The position numbers and the translations under genes were made by a program. 64,000 nucleotides of DNA from G963663315 sp963665165 (GTDB lineage Bacteria > Pseudomonadota > Gammaproteobacteria > Arenicellales > Poriferihabitantaceae). Below, one piece after another: positions 43,897 to 52,736 of the stretch. Numbering within the stretch: position 1 is the first letter of the stretch; every line of letters begins with the position of its first letter. The stretch spans positions 1,488,001 to 1,552,000 of the forward strand of contig OY761989.1 in NCBI GenBank assembly GCA_963665165.1, given 5' to 3'. The notes under the pieces are model-generated. The model made no database searches, was not told where the DNA came from, and saw only the letters and a program-made list of their open reading frames with translations.

Positions 43897-44160
43897 ATGC
43901 CGATTCATCCGGAATTGCTCAAGGCGCTGGTCTGTCCCGTTACCAAACTGCCTGTTTCCATGCTGGATTCGAACAGGCTGGAAAAACTGAATCGCCTGAT
44001 CGATGACGGCTCGGTCGAAACCCTGGGAGGCCACCCCGTTACCGAACCTCTGACAGAAGCGCTGATCACCCGAAACAATAAAACCATTTACCGCATCAAG
44101 CAGGGGATACCGGTCATGCTGGAGGATCAGGCCATGGCCGCGGAACAGATTGCGGGATAA
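43897..44160 (+). CDS. Trm112-like small protein
   Basis: This 87-residue protein begins HPELLKALVCPVTKLPV, the Trm112/UPF0434 start, and ends with RIKQGIPVMLEDQA, the family C-terminal motif. Only one cysteine is kept where many relatives have a CPxC pair, so zinc binding is doubtful. Relatives partner with methyltransferases or are found beside lipid A and nucleotide-sugar genes. It lies 12 bases after the hydroxylase-like gene. Confidence 0.82.
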   Translation: MPIHPELLKALVCPVTKLPVSMLDSNRLEKLNRLIDDGSVETLGGHPVTEPLTEALITRNNKTIYRIKQGIPVMLEDQAMAAEQIAG

Positions 44161-44187
44161 CCAGAATTGCGATCCGTATCCTGACGG

Positions 44188-44216
44188 TTGCCAAATCCTG
44201 AAATTATCCGTAAAGT
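44188..44216 (+). promoter_or_regulatory. Candidate sigma70 promoter of acs
   Basis: TTGCCA (44188-44193) and TAAAGT (44211-44216) have a 17-base spacer and lie 33 bases upstream of the acs ATG. Confidence 0.5.
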
Positions 44217-44249
44217 AAAATCGGAATTATACAAAACGAGAGTCGAATC

Positions 44250-46184
44250 ATGTCCAAAGATAAAGTCTATGAGGTAAACCGTGATATTGCCGCCAAGGCC
44301 CATGTAACAGACGCGCAATATCTGGAGATGTATCAGAAATCCATCGACGACCCGGAGAGTTTCTGGGCGGAGCAGGCAGAAAATTTTGTGGACTGGTTCA
44401 GCCCCTGGGATCATGTGATGTCGGTCGATTATCACTCGGCGCATATCGAATGGTTCACTGGCGGGAAACTCAATGCCTGCTACAACTGTGTTGACCGGCA
44501 CTTGCCTACCCGTGGAGACCAGGTTGCGATTATTTGGGAAGGGGACGATCCGAATGTTGATATGTCAATTACTTACAATCATCTATTCGAGCTGGTCTGC
44601 AGGTTTTCGAATGTCCTGAAATCCCGCGGTGTGCACAAGGGGGACCGGGTTTCAATCTACATGCCGATGATCCCGGAAGCCGCGGTGGCGATGCTGGCCT
44701 GCGCGAGAATCGGCGCCATCCACTCGATTGTTTTCGGCGGCTTCTCTCCGGACGCGCTGCGTGACCGCATCCTGGATTCGGATTGCCAGGTGGTCATTAC
44801 CGCGGACGAGGGGCCGCGCGGCGGTAAAAACGTACCGCTCAAGGAAAATGTGGAAAAGGCGCTTGAAGGATGCCCGAACGTGCATACGACCATTGTCGTC
44901 CGGCGAACCGGCAATCCGGTCACGGCCAGCCCCGAGCGGGACGTGTGGTACCACGAGGCCATGAATGACGCTCCCACTGAGTGTCCGCCGGAGCGCATGG
45001 ACGCGGAAGATCCATTATTCATTCTGTATACCTCGGGTTCCACCGGAAAACCCAAGGGAGTTCTCCATACCACGGGCGGCTACCAGCTTTATGCCGCCAT
45101 GACCCATAAGTACGTATTCGACTACCATGACGGGGATGTCTACTGGTGTACCGCCGATGTGGGCTGGGTGACGGGGCACAGCTATATTATCTATGGTCCC
45201 CTGGCCAATGGCGCGATCACCATGATGTTCGAAGGGGTGCCTGTTTATCCGGACGCGGGACGATTCTGGCAAATTGTCGACAAACACAAGGTCAATATTT
45301 TCTATACCGCGCCTACTGCCCTGAGAGCCCTGATGGCGCAAGGGGACAGTTGGGTCAAGCGTTCGAGCCGAAGCAGTCTGCGGATATTGGGTACGGTCGG
45401 CGAACCGATCAATCCTGAAGCATGGGAGTGGTACTATCATGTGGTCGGGGAGGGCAAATGCCCGATTGCCGATACCTGGTGGCAAACGGAAACCGGAGGT
45501 ATCCTGATCGCTCCGCTGCCCGGCGCGACACGCCTGAAACCCGGCTCGGCCACCCGTCCCTTTTTCGGTATCCAGCCGGCCCTGGTGGATGCGGACGGCG
45601 CTGAACAGGAAGGAGCGACTTCCGGGGACCTGATCATCAAGCAATCCTGGCCCGGACAGATGCGCACGGTATACGGCGATCATCAGCGCTTTATAGACAC
45701 TTATTTCAAAACCTATCCCGGCAACTATTTCACCGGAGACGGCGCGCGGCGGGATGAAGATGGATACTGGTGGATTACCGGGCGCGTGGACGATGTGATC
45801 AACGTTTCGGGGCATAGAATGGGGACCGCTGAAGTCGAGAGCGCCCTGGTGCTGCATGAAGACGTGGCCGAGGCCGCGGTCGTCGGATATCCCCACGATA
45901 TCAAGGGGCAGGGCATTTATGCCTATGTGACCCTGATGGTGGGCACGGAACCTTCGGACGAACTGCATACGGAATTGACCGCCATGGTCAACAAGGAGAT
46001 CGGACCGATTGCAAAGCCCGATGTCATCCAGTGGGCGCCCGGCCTGCCGAAAACCCGGTCCGGTAAAATCATGCGTCGTATCCTGAGGAAAATTGCCGCA
46101 GAAGAATTTGAAGACCTGGGGGATACCAGTACCCTGGCCGATCCTGCCGTAGTCGATGACCTGATCGGGAACAGGGCAGGGTAG
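44250..46184 (+). CDS. acs: Acs, acetyl-CoA synthetase
   Basis: Acs activates acetate to acetyl-CoA through acetyl-AMP. The 644-residue protein has the adenylate-forming motifs: YTSGSTGKPKGVLHT (P-loop), DTWWQTETGG, and the C-terminal GRVDDVINVSGHRMGTAE hinge. The catalytic, acetylation-controlled lysine is in KTRSGKIMRR. The tryptophan in the DTWWQTETGG motif is typical of acetate specificity. It has its own candidate promoter and converges with a hydrolase gene 24 bases beyond its stop. Confidence 0.97.
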   Translation: MSKDKVYEVNRDIAAKAHVTDAQYLEMYQKSIDDPESFWAEQAENFVDWFSPWDHVMSVDYHSAHIEWFTGGKLNACYNCVDRHLPTRGDQVAIIWEGDDPNVDMSITYNHLFELVCRFSNVLKSRGVHKGDRVSIYMPMIPEAAVAMLACARIGAIHSIVFGGFSPDALRDRILDSDCQVVITADEGPRGGKNVPLKENVEKALEGCPNVHTTIVVRRTGNPVTASPERDVWYHEAMNDAPTECPPERMDAEDPLFILYTSGSTGKPKGVLHTTGGYQLYAAMTHKYVFDYHDGDVYWCTADVGWVTGHSYIIYGPLANGAITMMFEGVPVYPDAGRFWQIVDKHKVNIFYTAPTALRALMAQGDSWVKRSSRSSLRILGTVGEPINPEAWEWYYHVVGEGKCPIADTWWQTETGGILIAPLPGATRLKPGSATRPFFGIQPALVDADGAEQEGATSGDLIIKQSWPGQMRTVYGDHQRFIDTYFKTYPGNYFTGDGARRDEDGYWWITGRVDDVINVSGHRMGTAEVESALVLHEDVAEAAVVGYPHDIKGQGIYAYVTLMVGTEPSDELHTELTAMVNKEIGPIAKPDVIQWAPGLPKTRSGKIMRRILRKIAAEEFEDLGDTSTLADPAVVDDLIGNRAG

Positions 46185-46208
46185 GACTCCCCCGGAATTG
46201 CAGACCGG

Positions 46209-46973
46209 TTACAGCCGGGATTCGATGAGTTGAACCAGTTCACCCGGCTTTTCCACATGCAGCCAATGACCGCAATCCCCGATTGACCGGATTTCGGCAT
46301 TCGGGAACAGGCTGTGGATCCGGGCATGATGCCCCGGCAGGACATAATCCGATTGTTCGCCCCGGATGAATACGATCCTGGAATCTGAGATTGCAGTCTC
46401 TTCATAATCAATCAGATACCGGATATTATTACGAATTGACTTCAGGTTTATCCTCCATTCGTACCGGTCTTTGGTTCTGGCCAGATTCTGCATCAGGTAC
46501 TGCCGCAGTGCGTTTTCGGAAATGGACCGGGCGAGTTGCGTGTCAATCTCTTTCCTGGTTTTCAGCCCGGTCAGGTCCACGGCCTCCATGGCGCCGAGCA
46601 GGGCGCTGTGATCATGATCGTAATGGACCGGCGCTATATCAATCACGAAAGAGCGGTCAATCCCGATACTGAAACGCTGCAGAAGGGTCATCAGCGTTTT
46701 TCCGCCCATACTATGACCAATTACGTGAGGATTTTGTATCGAACCGGACTCCATAAAGGCCGCGACATCCCCGGCCAGATCAACATATCGCATGTTTTCA
46801 TGCCAGGGAGACCGGCCGTGATTTCGAAGATCAAGGCTGATCACCCGGTAATTGCCAGCAAAGTACCGGGCAATGCTCCGCCAGTTGGCAATCGAACCGA
46901 ACAGTCCGTGAAGAATCAGGATGGTTTTCCCGTTTTCCTGACCGAGAACTTCGCTGTTAAGTGGAACATGCAC
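46209..46973 (-). CDS. Alpha/beta hydrolase, YbfF-like esterase
   Basis: This 254-residue alpha/beta hydrolase has the oxyanion motif LHGLFGSIANWR, the nucleophile elbow VIGHSMGGK, an acid in SDYVLPGHH and the catalytic His in DCGHWLHVEKP. It resembles YbfF-type acyl-CoA or ester hydrolases, but the substrate is not known. The start is GTG at 46971-46973; no ATG lies in frame nearby. It is divergent from the ureohydrolase gene. Confidence 0.87.
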   Translation of the reverse strand: MHVPLNSEVLGQENGKTILILHGLFGSIANWRSIARYFAGNYRVISLDLRNHGRSPWHENMRYVDLAGDVAAFMESGSIQNPHVIGHSMGGKTLMTLLQRFSIGIDRSFVIDIAPVHYDHDHSALLGAMEAVDLTGLKTRKEIDTQLARSISENALRQYLMQNLARTKDRYEWRINLKSIRNNIRYLIDYEETAISDSRIVFIRGEQSDYVLPGHHARIHSLFPNAEIRSIGDCGHWLHVEKPGELVQLIESRL

Positions 46974-47086
46974 GGGTTTGACTGCTCAATAAGTATCCAT
47001 TCGAAGCGTTTTCCATGTTAGTTTAACCGACACTTCCGGTTGGTAGTAGCCGGTTTTTATTTCAGAACCTTGAGAGACCTGCCAGA

Positions 47087-48100
47087 ATGAAACAGAATCA
47101 GGAAAACACAGCGGGACGCGGCTTGTTTCACTGTCCGTCCACCTTTATGGGAGTCCCTTCCTCAACGGATGCAAGCCAAAGCGGAGCCGCGATCCTGGGC
47201 ATTCCCTTTGATTGCGGCACCCACCCGGTCCGGATCGGGGCGCGGTACGGCCCGAACGCGATTCGGGAACAATCGGCGCTGGTGCGTCCCTGGCAGCCGC
47301 CGCACGCCGATTTCAATCCGCTGGAAAGGCTTCAGGTAGTGGATTGCGGCAATGTAGATGTCATACCCAGCGTGATCGGAGAATCTTTCGAGCGGATTGA
47401 GTATGCTGTATCAGAAGTTGCCGGGGCAGGGGCCGTCCCCATTACCATGGGGGGGGATGGCGCGGTAACCCTGCCGCAACTCCGTGCGCTGCACGCACAC
47501 TACCCGGACCTCGTCGTTCTGCACATTGACGCCCACACGGATACTTTCCCGGGTGATGGAGACGCGCCTCATCATCGGTACAATACGGCGACCACCTTTA
47601 CCCGCGCCGCCGAAGAAGGGGTCATTGATACTGGAAACTCAATCCATGTCGGCCCCAGGGGGACACTCTCGCAGCCCGAAGTGTTCGAACATACCCGCAA
47701 ATATGGTTACGAACTCATAGATGGCCATGAACTGTACAGCCGCGGATTCAAGGATGTGGTCGCGCATATCCATGACCGCATGAACGGCCGGCCGGTTTAC
47801 CTTTGTTTCGATATGGATTTCTTCGATCCATCCTGCGCTCCGGGAGTATGCACTCCCACATGGGGCGGGGCCAGCGCCCGCGAGGGATTATCCCTGCTGC
47901 AAGGTCTGGCAGGACTGAATCTGGTGGCCGTGGATGTAAATACAGTAAGCCCGCCACACGATACAGGCGGAATGACCGCCTTTCTGGCGGGAACAGTCAT
48001 GCTGGAATGTATGACTCTCGTCTGCCTGGGTTCCCGGGTGACTGATGATTTTATGGAAGAGCGCGCTTCCCGGGAACAGTCTGAGCGGGAAGCATTGTGA
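47087..48100 (+). CDS. Ureohydrolase (arginase/agmatinase)-family protein with altered active site
   Basis: The 337-residue protein has the arginase/agmatinase fold motifs: GIPFDCGTHPVRIGARYGP, LHIDAHTDTF (Asp148, His150, Asp152) and CFDMDFFDPSCAPG (Asp242, Asp244). Two usual histidines are absent. The metal ligand in GGDHS is replaced by Gly125 (GGDGAVTLP), and the SHG-type His after the DAHTDT block reads Asn165 (RYNTATTF). It may therefore use another metal arrangement or substrate, or be non-catalytic; I do not give it a specific enzyme name. Its stop overlaps the ATG of a vapC remnant. Confidence 0.82.
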   Translation: MKQNQENTAGRGLFHCPSTFMGVPSSTDASQSGAAILGIPFDCGTHPVRIGARYGPNAIREQSALVRPWQPPHADFNPLERLQVVDCGNVDVIPSVIGESFERIEYAVSEVAGAGAVPITMGGDGAVTLPQLRALHAHYPDLVVLHIDAHTDTFPGDGDAPHHRYNTATTFTRAAEEGVIDTGNSIHVGPRGTLSQPEVFEHTRKYGYELIDGHELYSRGFKDVVAHIHDRMNGRPVYLCFDMDFFDPSCAPGVCTPTWGGASAREGLSLLQGLAGLNLVAVDVNTVSPPHDTGGMTAFLAGTVMLECMTLVCLGSRVTDDFMEERASREQSEREAL

Positions 48101-48258
48101 TGTTGAAATACATGCTCGATACCCATATTATCATTGATGTAATCAAGCGACGCCCAGTGGAAGTATTGGCAACCTTACCGAACGGTTCCGGCAGGTCCTT
48201 GACTATCTGGACGGTTTCGACGCTGACATGGACGATTCGGCAGAGCAGGGCGTCCTAA
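48100..48258 (+). pseudogene. VapC-type toxin remnant (N-terminal PIN fragment)
   Basis: A 52-codon frame begins MLKYMLDTHIIIDVIKRRPVEV, which is the standard N-terminus of VapC PIN-domain ribonucleases with the first catalytic Asp in LDTHI. After about residue 26 the similarity stops. A second frame from 48180 (RFRQVLDYLDGFDAD) could be a displaced later part. No vapB antitoxin is present, and the 3' end overlaps the convergent tauE-like gene. It is a decayed toxin gene. Confidence 0.65.
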
Positions 48259-49022
48259 TCCCCAAGCAAAGCGCGGACCATCAGGATTACCGACAGGAGC
48301 AACAGGACATAGAGTGAGATTTTCCTGAATTTGTCGGGGTCGGTTTTCAGGAATCCCTTGCTGCCGAGCGCCGACCCAAGGAAAAGCAGTGGCAGGAACA
48401 ACGCGGTTCGCCAGTATATCGCGGGGTCGATCAGGCCCTGTGAGGCGAACATGAGCGTTCCGACGCTGTCGGTGCCGATGAAGTAGGTGATGACCGAGGC
48501 GCGGCCTACCGTCATACCGACCGGTGACGAAAAGTAGAACAGTACGACCGGTGGGCCGACAATGCCCATGCTGCCGTTCAGTACGCCCGCCGCCATGCCG
48601 ACCCCGACCGTGGCGGTCTTGCCCGGGACCTTCGAAAGCGAGAAGCCGCGCAGGATCATGATTGCGGAGTAAAGGACGACCAGGGCTAATGCGATACGTA
48701 CCGGCGCAGCCGGTAACGTGGTCAGGGCGTAAATTCCGGCCGGGGTTGCGATCCAGGTGCCTGCAAGCAATAAACCGATGGAGCGCCAGTCGATCTTTTT
48801 CCAGATTCCGGGAAGAAGGTAAACACTCGATACGACTTCGAACATCAATACCATCGGCACCAGCTGGAGCGGCGGAAGCACAAGGGAGAGGCTGGTCATC
48901 CAGAACATGGAGGCGCCGAATCCGGTAAACCCTTTGAGGTAGCCGCCAAGGAAAACGCAAACCAGGCAGAAGGCCAGTGTAAGAGGGGATAGTCCGACCG
49001 TGGCAAGAACCTGGTTGATCAT
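48255..49022 (-). CDS. TauE/SafE-family membrane permease
   Basis: This 255-residue inner-membrane protein has about eight hydrophobic segments and the two internal repeats of the TauE/SafE (DUF81) family, seen as GGYLKGFTGFGASMFW near residue 27 and AAGVLNGSMGIVGPPVV in the second half. Members are thought to export sulfite, sulfoacetate or other organic anions. It stands alone; no sulfonate genes adjoin it, although a TauD-like gene lies 30 kb away. Confidence 0.87.
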   Translation of the reverse strand: MINQVLATVGLSPLTLAFCLVCVFLGGYLKGFTGFGASMFWMTSLSLVLPPLQLVPMVLMFEVVSSVYLLPGIWKKIDWRSIGLLLAGTWIATPAGIYALTTLPAAPVRIALALVVLYSAIMILRGFSLSKVPGKTATVGVGMAAGVLNGSMGIVGPPVVLFYFSSPVGMTVGRASVITYFIGTDSVGTLMFASQGLIDPAIYWRTALFLPLLFLGSALGSKGFLKTDPDKFRKISLYVLLLLSVILMVRALLGD

Positions 49023-49145
49023 GATGGAATTCCGGTCGCGGTCAGCGTCGACCTTCCGGTTCAGGCAATTCCAGGCATTCTATGCTGTATTTATACATTA
49101 CTTTACATAACATACATTATGCGAAATTCATTTATTGGAGGGGAA

Positions 49146-49217
49146 ATGTTTGAGCAGTATCCAGACCAAGGATTGTTTAAAATAAATTACTATTTAAATA
49201 CAATAAATTATGGATAA
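49146..49217 (+). CDS. Candidate 23-aa microprotein
   Basis: A 23-codon frame starts with ATG at 49146 and is preceded by GGAGGGG (49137-49143), one of the strongest ribosome-binding sites in the window. The peptide begins MFEQYPDQGLFKIN and ends NTINYG before TAA. It lies in the AT-rich 220-base spacer between the TauE-like and CDF genes. Codon content is unlike neighbouring genes. It may be a leader peptide, a small protein or chance. Confidence 0.3.
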   Translation: MFEQYPDQGLFKINYYLNTINYG

Positions 49218-49242
49218 CAATAAAAGTCATATGGAGAAACAG

Positions 49243-50223
49243 TTATTGGTTGTTTCTGTGATTTTCAATATTTTTCAAATGTGCGATTCGGTTTTGTGCT
49301 TCGATGAATATACGGGCAATTTCAGGATGTTTTTTCTTGATCTGGATCTCCAGTTGTGTGATGGTTTTCTCCACTTCACCCGCACTGATATAGTCGTAGT
49401 CGTGAAAGTCCAGACTGATGTTCAAAAGGACATCTTCCGGTCCCATGTGCATGGTCAGGATTTCATTGATACTCAGAATCTCCGGTTTCCTGCTCACAAT
49501 TTCCTGAATACTGGAAATTACTTCACGACTGGCCGCTTCACCAATCAGTAACCCCTTGGTTTCGTACGCCAGCAGCATGGCCGTGAAACTCAGGATCAGT
49601 CCAATCACGATGGATGCCAATGCGTCATAGACCGGATCGCCTGTCCATTGGGTCAGCAACAGGCCGCCAAAAGCGGCTATCAGGCCCAGCATTGCGGCGC
49701 TGTCTTCAAACAGCACAGTGAAAACCGTTGGGTCCTTGCTGACCTGCATGGCTTTCAGGTATCCAAGCTTGCCTTTCCTCTTGCGAAATTCCCTGAATGC
49801 GACAAGCCACGTAAATCCTTCGAATACCATGGCAAATCCCAGAACTATATAATTGATATATATATGTTTTACTTCCTTTGGATGATTGAACTTACTGAAC
49901 CCTTCATACAGTGAAACCCCGGCTCCAATTGCAAAAATCAGGATTGCGACCACGAAGGTCCAGAAATACAATTCCATTCCGTATCCGAACGGATGACGTT
50001 CGTCGGCAGGTCGGGATGACCTCCTGATCCCCCAGAGCAGCAAGCCCTGGTTGCCCGTATCGACAATGGAATGCACGGCTTCGCTCAACATGGCGGAGCT
50101 GCCGGTAATCGCGGAAGCGAACATTTTGGTAATGGCGATCAAACCATTACCGATGATGGCCGCTATGACCACCCATCTTGAGCTGGACTTGGGTTTCAAC
50201 GCCTGGATTGCATCTGGATGCAA
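49243..50223 (-). CDS. Cation diffusion facilitator (CDF) metal transporter
   Basis: This 326-residue protein is a CDF-family efflux carrier for divalent metals such as zinc, iron or manganese. About six membrane segments lie in the first 220 residues. The metal site is seen in SEAVHSIVDTGNQ (HxxxD) in the second segment and FEDSAAMLGLI in the fifth, and a C-terminal cytoplasmic domain follows. It begins KPKSSSRWVVIAAIIGN. It lies 77 bases downstream of livF and could be read with it. Confidence 0.9.
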   Translation of the reverse strand: MHPDAIQALKPKSSSRWVVIAAIIGNGLIAITKMFASAITGSSAMLSEAVHSIVDTGNQGLLLWGIRRSSRPADERHPFGYGMELYFWTFVVAILIFAIGAGVSLYEGFSKFNHPKEVKHIYINYIVLGFAMVFEGFTWLVAFREFRKRKGKLGYLKAMQVSKDPTVFTVLFEDSAAMLGLIAAFGGLLLTQWTGDPVYDALASIVIGLILSFTAMLLAYETKGLLIGEAASREVISSIQEIVSRKPEILSINEILTMHMGPEDVLLNISLDFHDYDYISAGEVEKTITQLEIQIKKKHPEIARIFIEAQNRIAHLKNIENHRNNQ

Positions 50224-50300
50224 CGCTTCCCTACTGCAGTCACTGCGGTATTCGGGATGGTGCGGTGTTTCATGTGGCGGACTTTCGGTTTGCGGTTGGA

Positions 50301-51008
50301 TCAGATTCCAAGATAAGCCTTTTTAACGTGTTCATTATCCGAGAGAAAGGAGGCCGACCCTTCCAGGGAAATTTTACCCATTTCGAGCACATAACCATAA
50401 TCTGCCAGTTTAAGGGCGAGGTCGGCGTTTTGCTCCACCAGTATTACGGTCACGCCCTGTTGATTGATTTCTCTCAGGAATTCCCCGATTTCCTGAACGA
50501 CAATGGGCGCAAGCCCCAGTGATGGTTCATCCAGCAACAAAACCCGGGGCCTTGACATCAGCGCGCGACCAATAGACAACATTTGCTGTTCACCCCCGCT
50601 CAAGGTGCGGGCATGCTGGTTTTGACGTTCAACCAGTCGGGGAAAACGGGAAAATACTTTTTCCAGTTCCTTGTTGATTGCGGATTTGTCCTGATGAATA
50701 TAAGCGCCCAGAATCAGGTTTTCAAGGACACTCAAATCCTTGAAAATACGGCGCCCCTCCGGAACATGGGCGACTCCCCTTCGTACAATCGTATCCACTC
50801 CCATCCGTTCAATCCGTTCGTCGTTCAGTCTGATCGTCCCGTTGTCCGGTTTGACGAGGCCGGATATGGCTCTTAGTATGGTGCTTTTCCCGGCGCCATT
50901 AGACCCGATCAAAGTGGCAAATGCGCCATCATCGACTTCAAAACCAATACCTTTGAGCGCGGCTACATTGTTGTATTTGACCTCCAGGTCTTGTATGGAC
51001 AATTTCAT
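50301..51008 (-). CDS. livF: LivF-type ABC transporter ATPase
   Basis: This is one of the two ATPases of a branched-chain amino acid/amide-type importer. The 235-residue protein has Walker A GSNGAGKST (35-43), signature LSGGEQQML, Walker B RVLLLDEPSLGLAP and the switch His region VEQNADLAL. It is the last of the five liv genes, 6 bases after livG. Whether the substrate is leucine-type amino acids, urea or another amide cannot be read. Confidence 0.93.
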   Translation of the reverse strand: MKLSIQDLEVKYNNVAALKGIGFEVDDGAFATLIGSNGAGKSTILRAISGLVKPDNGTIRLNDERIERMGVDTIVRRGVAHVPEGRRIFKDLSVLENLILGAYIHQDKSAINKELEKVFSRFPRLVERQNQHARTLSGGEQQMLSIGRALMSRPRVLLLDEPSLGLAPIVVQEIGEFLREINQQGVTVILVEQNADLALKLADYGYVLEMGKISLEGSASFLSDNEHVKKAYLGI

Positions 51009-51014
51009 CCAGAC

Positions 51015-51767
51015 TCACCCGCTTCCAAGATAAGCGCTGACCACATCGGGGTTGCTTCTTACCTGATCCGGTGTTCCCTGGGCCAGCAATGAGCCAAAGT
51101 TCAATACGGTAAGTTGGTCGCACAGCCCCATAACGGCTTTCATGTCATGTTCAACCAATATGATGGTAACACCGGATTCACGTACCTTTCGGGTCAGCTC
51201 CATCATACGGCTGGTTTCTTCCGGATTCATCCCGGCAAAGGGTTCATCCAGCAGCAGCAGTCGGGGTTTCGACACCAGTGCGATGGCGACCGCCAGAGTA
51301 CGCTGGGAACCGAACGGCAGTTCGGACGCCAGTTGATGTTTGCGCTCGGCAAGCCCCATGAAATCAAGCATCTGCATGGCGGATCGGGCAGCCTCGTTGC
51401 GCTGGTCCCGATCAAGCCCCAGTATGGCTGAAACAACGTTGATCTTCATACTATTATGGGTGCCGATCAGAACATTGTCAAAAACACTGAGTTCCTGAAA
51501 CAGGGTGGCCTCCTGAAAAGTACGCACCACTCCCAATTTTGAAATATCCGAAGGCTTGCGCCCCTTGACGCTGACCCCGTTGAACAGGATATCCCCGTCG
51601 GTCGGGACAAGAAATCCGGAAATATTCTTGAACAGGGTGCTTTTGCCGGCTCCATTAGGTCCGATAAGGCCATGTATGTGGTTTGCCTCCACCGTGAAGC
51701 TGACCTTGTTCAACGCGGTCAGGCCGCCAAACTTCTTGGTCAGGTTTCTGATCTCGAGAATCGGCAT
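51015..51767 (-). CDS. livG: LivG-type ABC transporter ATPase
   Basis: This is the second ATPase of the liv-type importer, 250 residues. Walker A is GPNGAGKST (36-44), the Q-loop region reads VRTFQEATLFQELSV, and Walker B is RLLLLDEPFAGMNPEE, with VEHDMKAVM after it. The signature is degenerate: LPFGSQRTLAVA stands where LSYGQQRRLEIA is common. It overlaps livM by one base. Confidence 0.93.
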   Translation of the reverse strand: MPILEIRNLTKKFGGLTALNKVSFTVEANHIHGLIGPNGAGKSTLFKNISGFLVPTDGDILFNGVSVKGRKPSDISKLGVVRTFQEATLFQELSVFDNVLIGTHNSMKINVVSAILGLDRDQRNEAARSAMQMLDFMGLAERKHQLASELPFGSQRTLAVAIALVSKPRLLLLDEPFAGMNPEETSRMMELTRKVRESGVTIILVEHDMKAVMGLCDQLTVLNFGSLLAQGTPDQVRSNPDVVSAYLGSG

Positions 51768-52735
51768 CAGGATCTTCCGAATTGTCGATTCCCCTGTCTG
51801 AAAATGCTCCTGGCTTTTTGCGGCAGGCTTTCCAGTCCGGCAGGCAGAAACAGGATGGAGGCAATCAGCAATCCACCATATATAGCCGGCCGGAGTTTAT
51901 CGAATTCCCTGAACGCTTCATCCAGAACGGATAGCACAACGGCTCCCAGAATGACGCCGTAAAATGTCCTGTACCCGCCCACGATCACCCAGATCAGGAT
52001 AAATACCATGAATCCGATATCGAACTGCTTGGGCGATACCGTACCGATATAGTGGACCTTGAGCGCCCCGGCGATGCCGACGAACAATGATCCGATGATA
52101 AAGGCCAGGGAGCGGTAGTTCCAGGTATTGACACCCACTGATTCTGCCAGAGGAGCTTTCCAGTGAACGGCGTTCAGGGTCAGGCCGATTCGGGAAATTT
52201 CGATGCGGTACAGCACCAACAGGCACAGGGAGACGATAATCAACGTCAGGTAAAAATACGGAATGGGTTCCAGGAAATCGATGTTCATCAGTTCCGGTGA
52301 TGGAACGCCGCTGATTCCCCCGGTTCCGCCAAAGGGTTTGATGAAGTGGATCCAGCATAGACGAATGGCCTCTCCGGCGGCAAACGAACCGATCAGGAAG
52401 TAGAACTGGGTCATCCGGAACAGGGGAAAACACAGGAGCGCGGCAATTATGGCGGCGGAGACGCCCGCGATCGGCATGCCAAGCCAGACCGAAAGCCCCA
52501 GGTTTTTGGTTACAAGAGCGCTGGAATAGGCGCCGACCCCCATCATCACGGCATGAATCAGGGACCATTCCCCGGTCAGGGTAACCAGTCGATAACTGAC
52601 TACGACCAGAACATTGATCACCAGAAAAATCAGGAAATCCTGATGATGGTATTTCAGGAAATGCGGCAGGATAGCCAGAATGACCAGTATTCCGGCAACC
52701 ACTCCCCATGATTTGATGAAGCGGGTGGCGGTCAT
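51767..52735 (-). CDS. livM: LivM-type ABC permease
   Basis: This 322-residue inner-membrane permease has about eight to ten hydrophobic segments and the family sequence LVTLTGEWSLIHAVMMGVGA near residue 55 and GTGGISGVP. It pairs with LivH to form the channel. One base separates it from livH and it overlaps livG by one base, so the order livH-livM-livG-livF is a single translational unit. Confidence 0.92.
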   Translation of the reverse strand: MTATRFIKSWGVVAGILVILAILPHFLKYHHQDFLIFLVINVLVVVSYRLVTLTGEWSLIHAVMMGVGAYSSALVTKNLGLSVWLGMPIAGVSAAIIAALLCFPLFRMTQFYFLIGSFAAGEAIRLCWIHFIKPFGGTGGISGVPSPELMNIDFLEPIPYFYLTLIIVSLCLLVLYRIEISRIGLTLNAVHWKAPLAESVGVNTWNYRSLAFIIGSLFVGIAGALKVHYIGTVSPKQFDIGFMVFILIWVIVGGYRTFYGVILGAVVLSVLDEAFREFDKLRPAIYGGLLIASILFLPAGLESLPQKARSIFRQGNRQFGRS

Positions 52736-52736
52736 G

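Noticed and set aside
45015..45968. 317-codon open frame on the minus strand
   Set aside because: It is antisense to acs, a side effect of GC-biased third positions.
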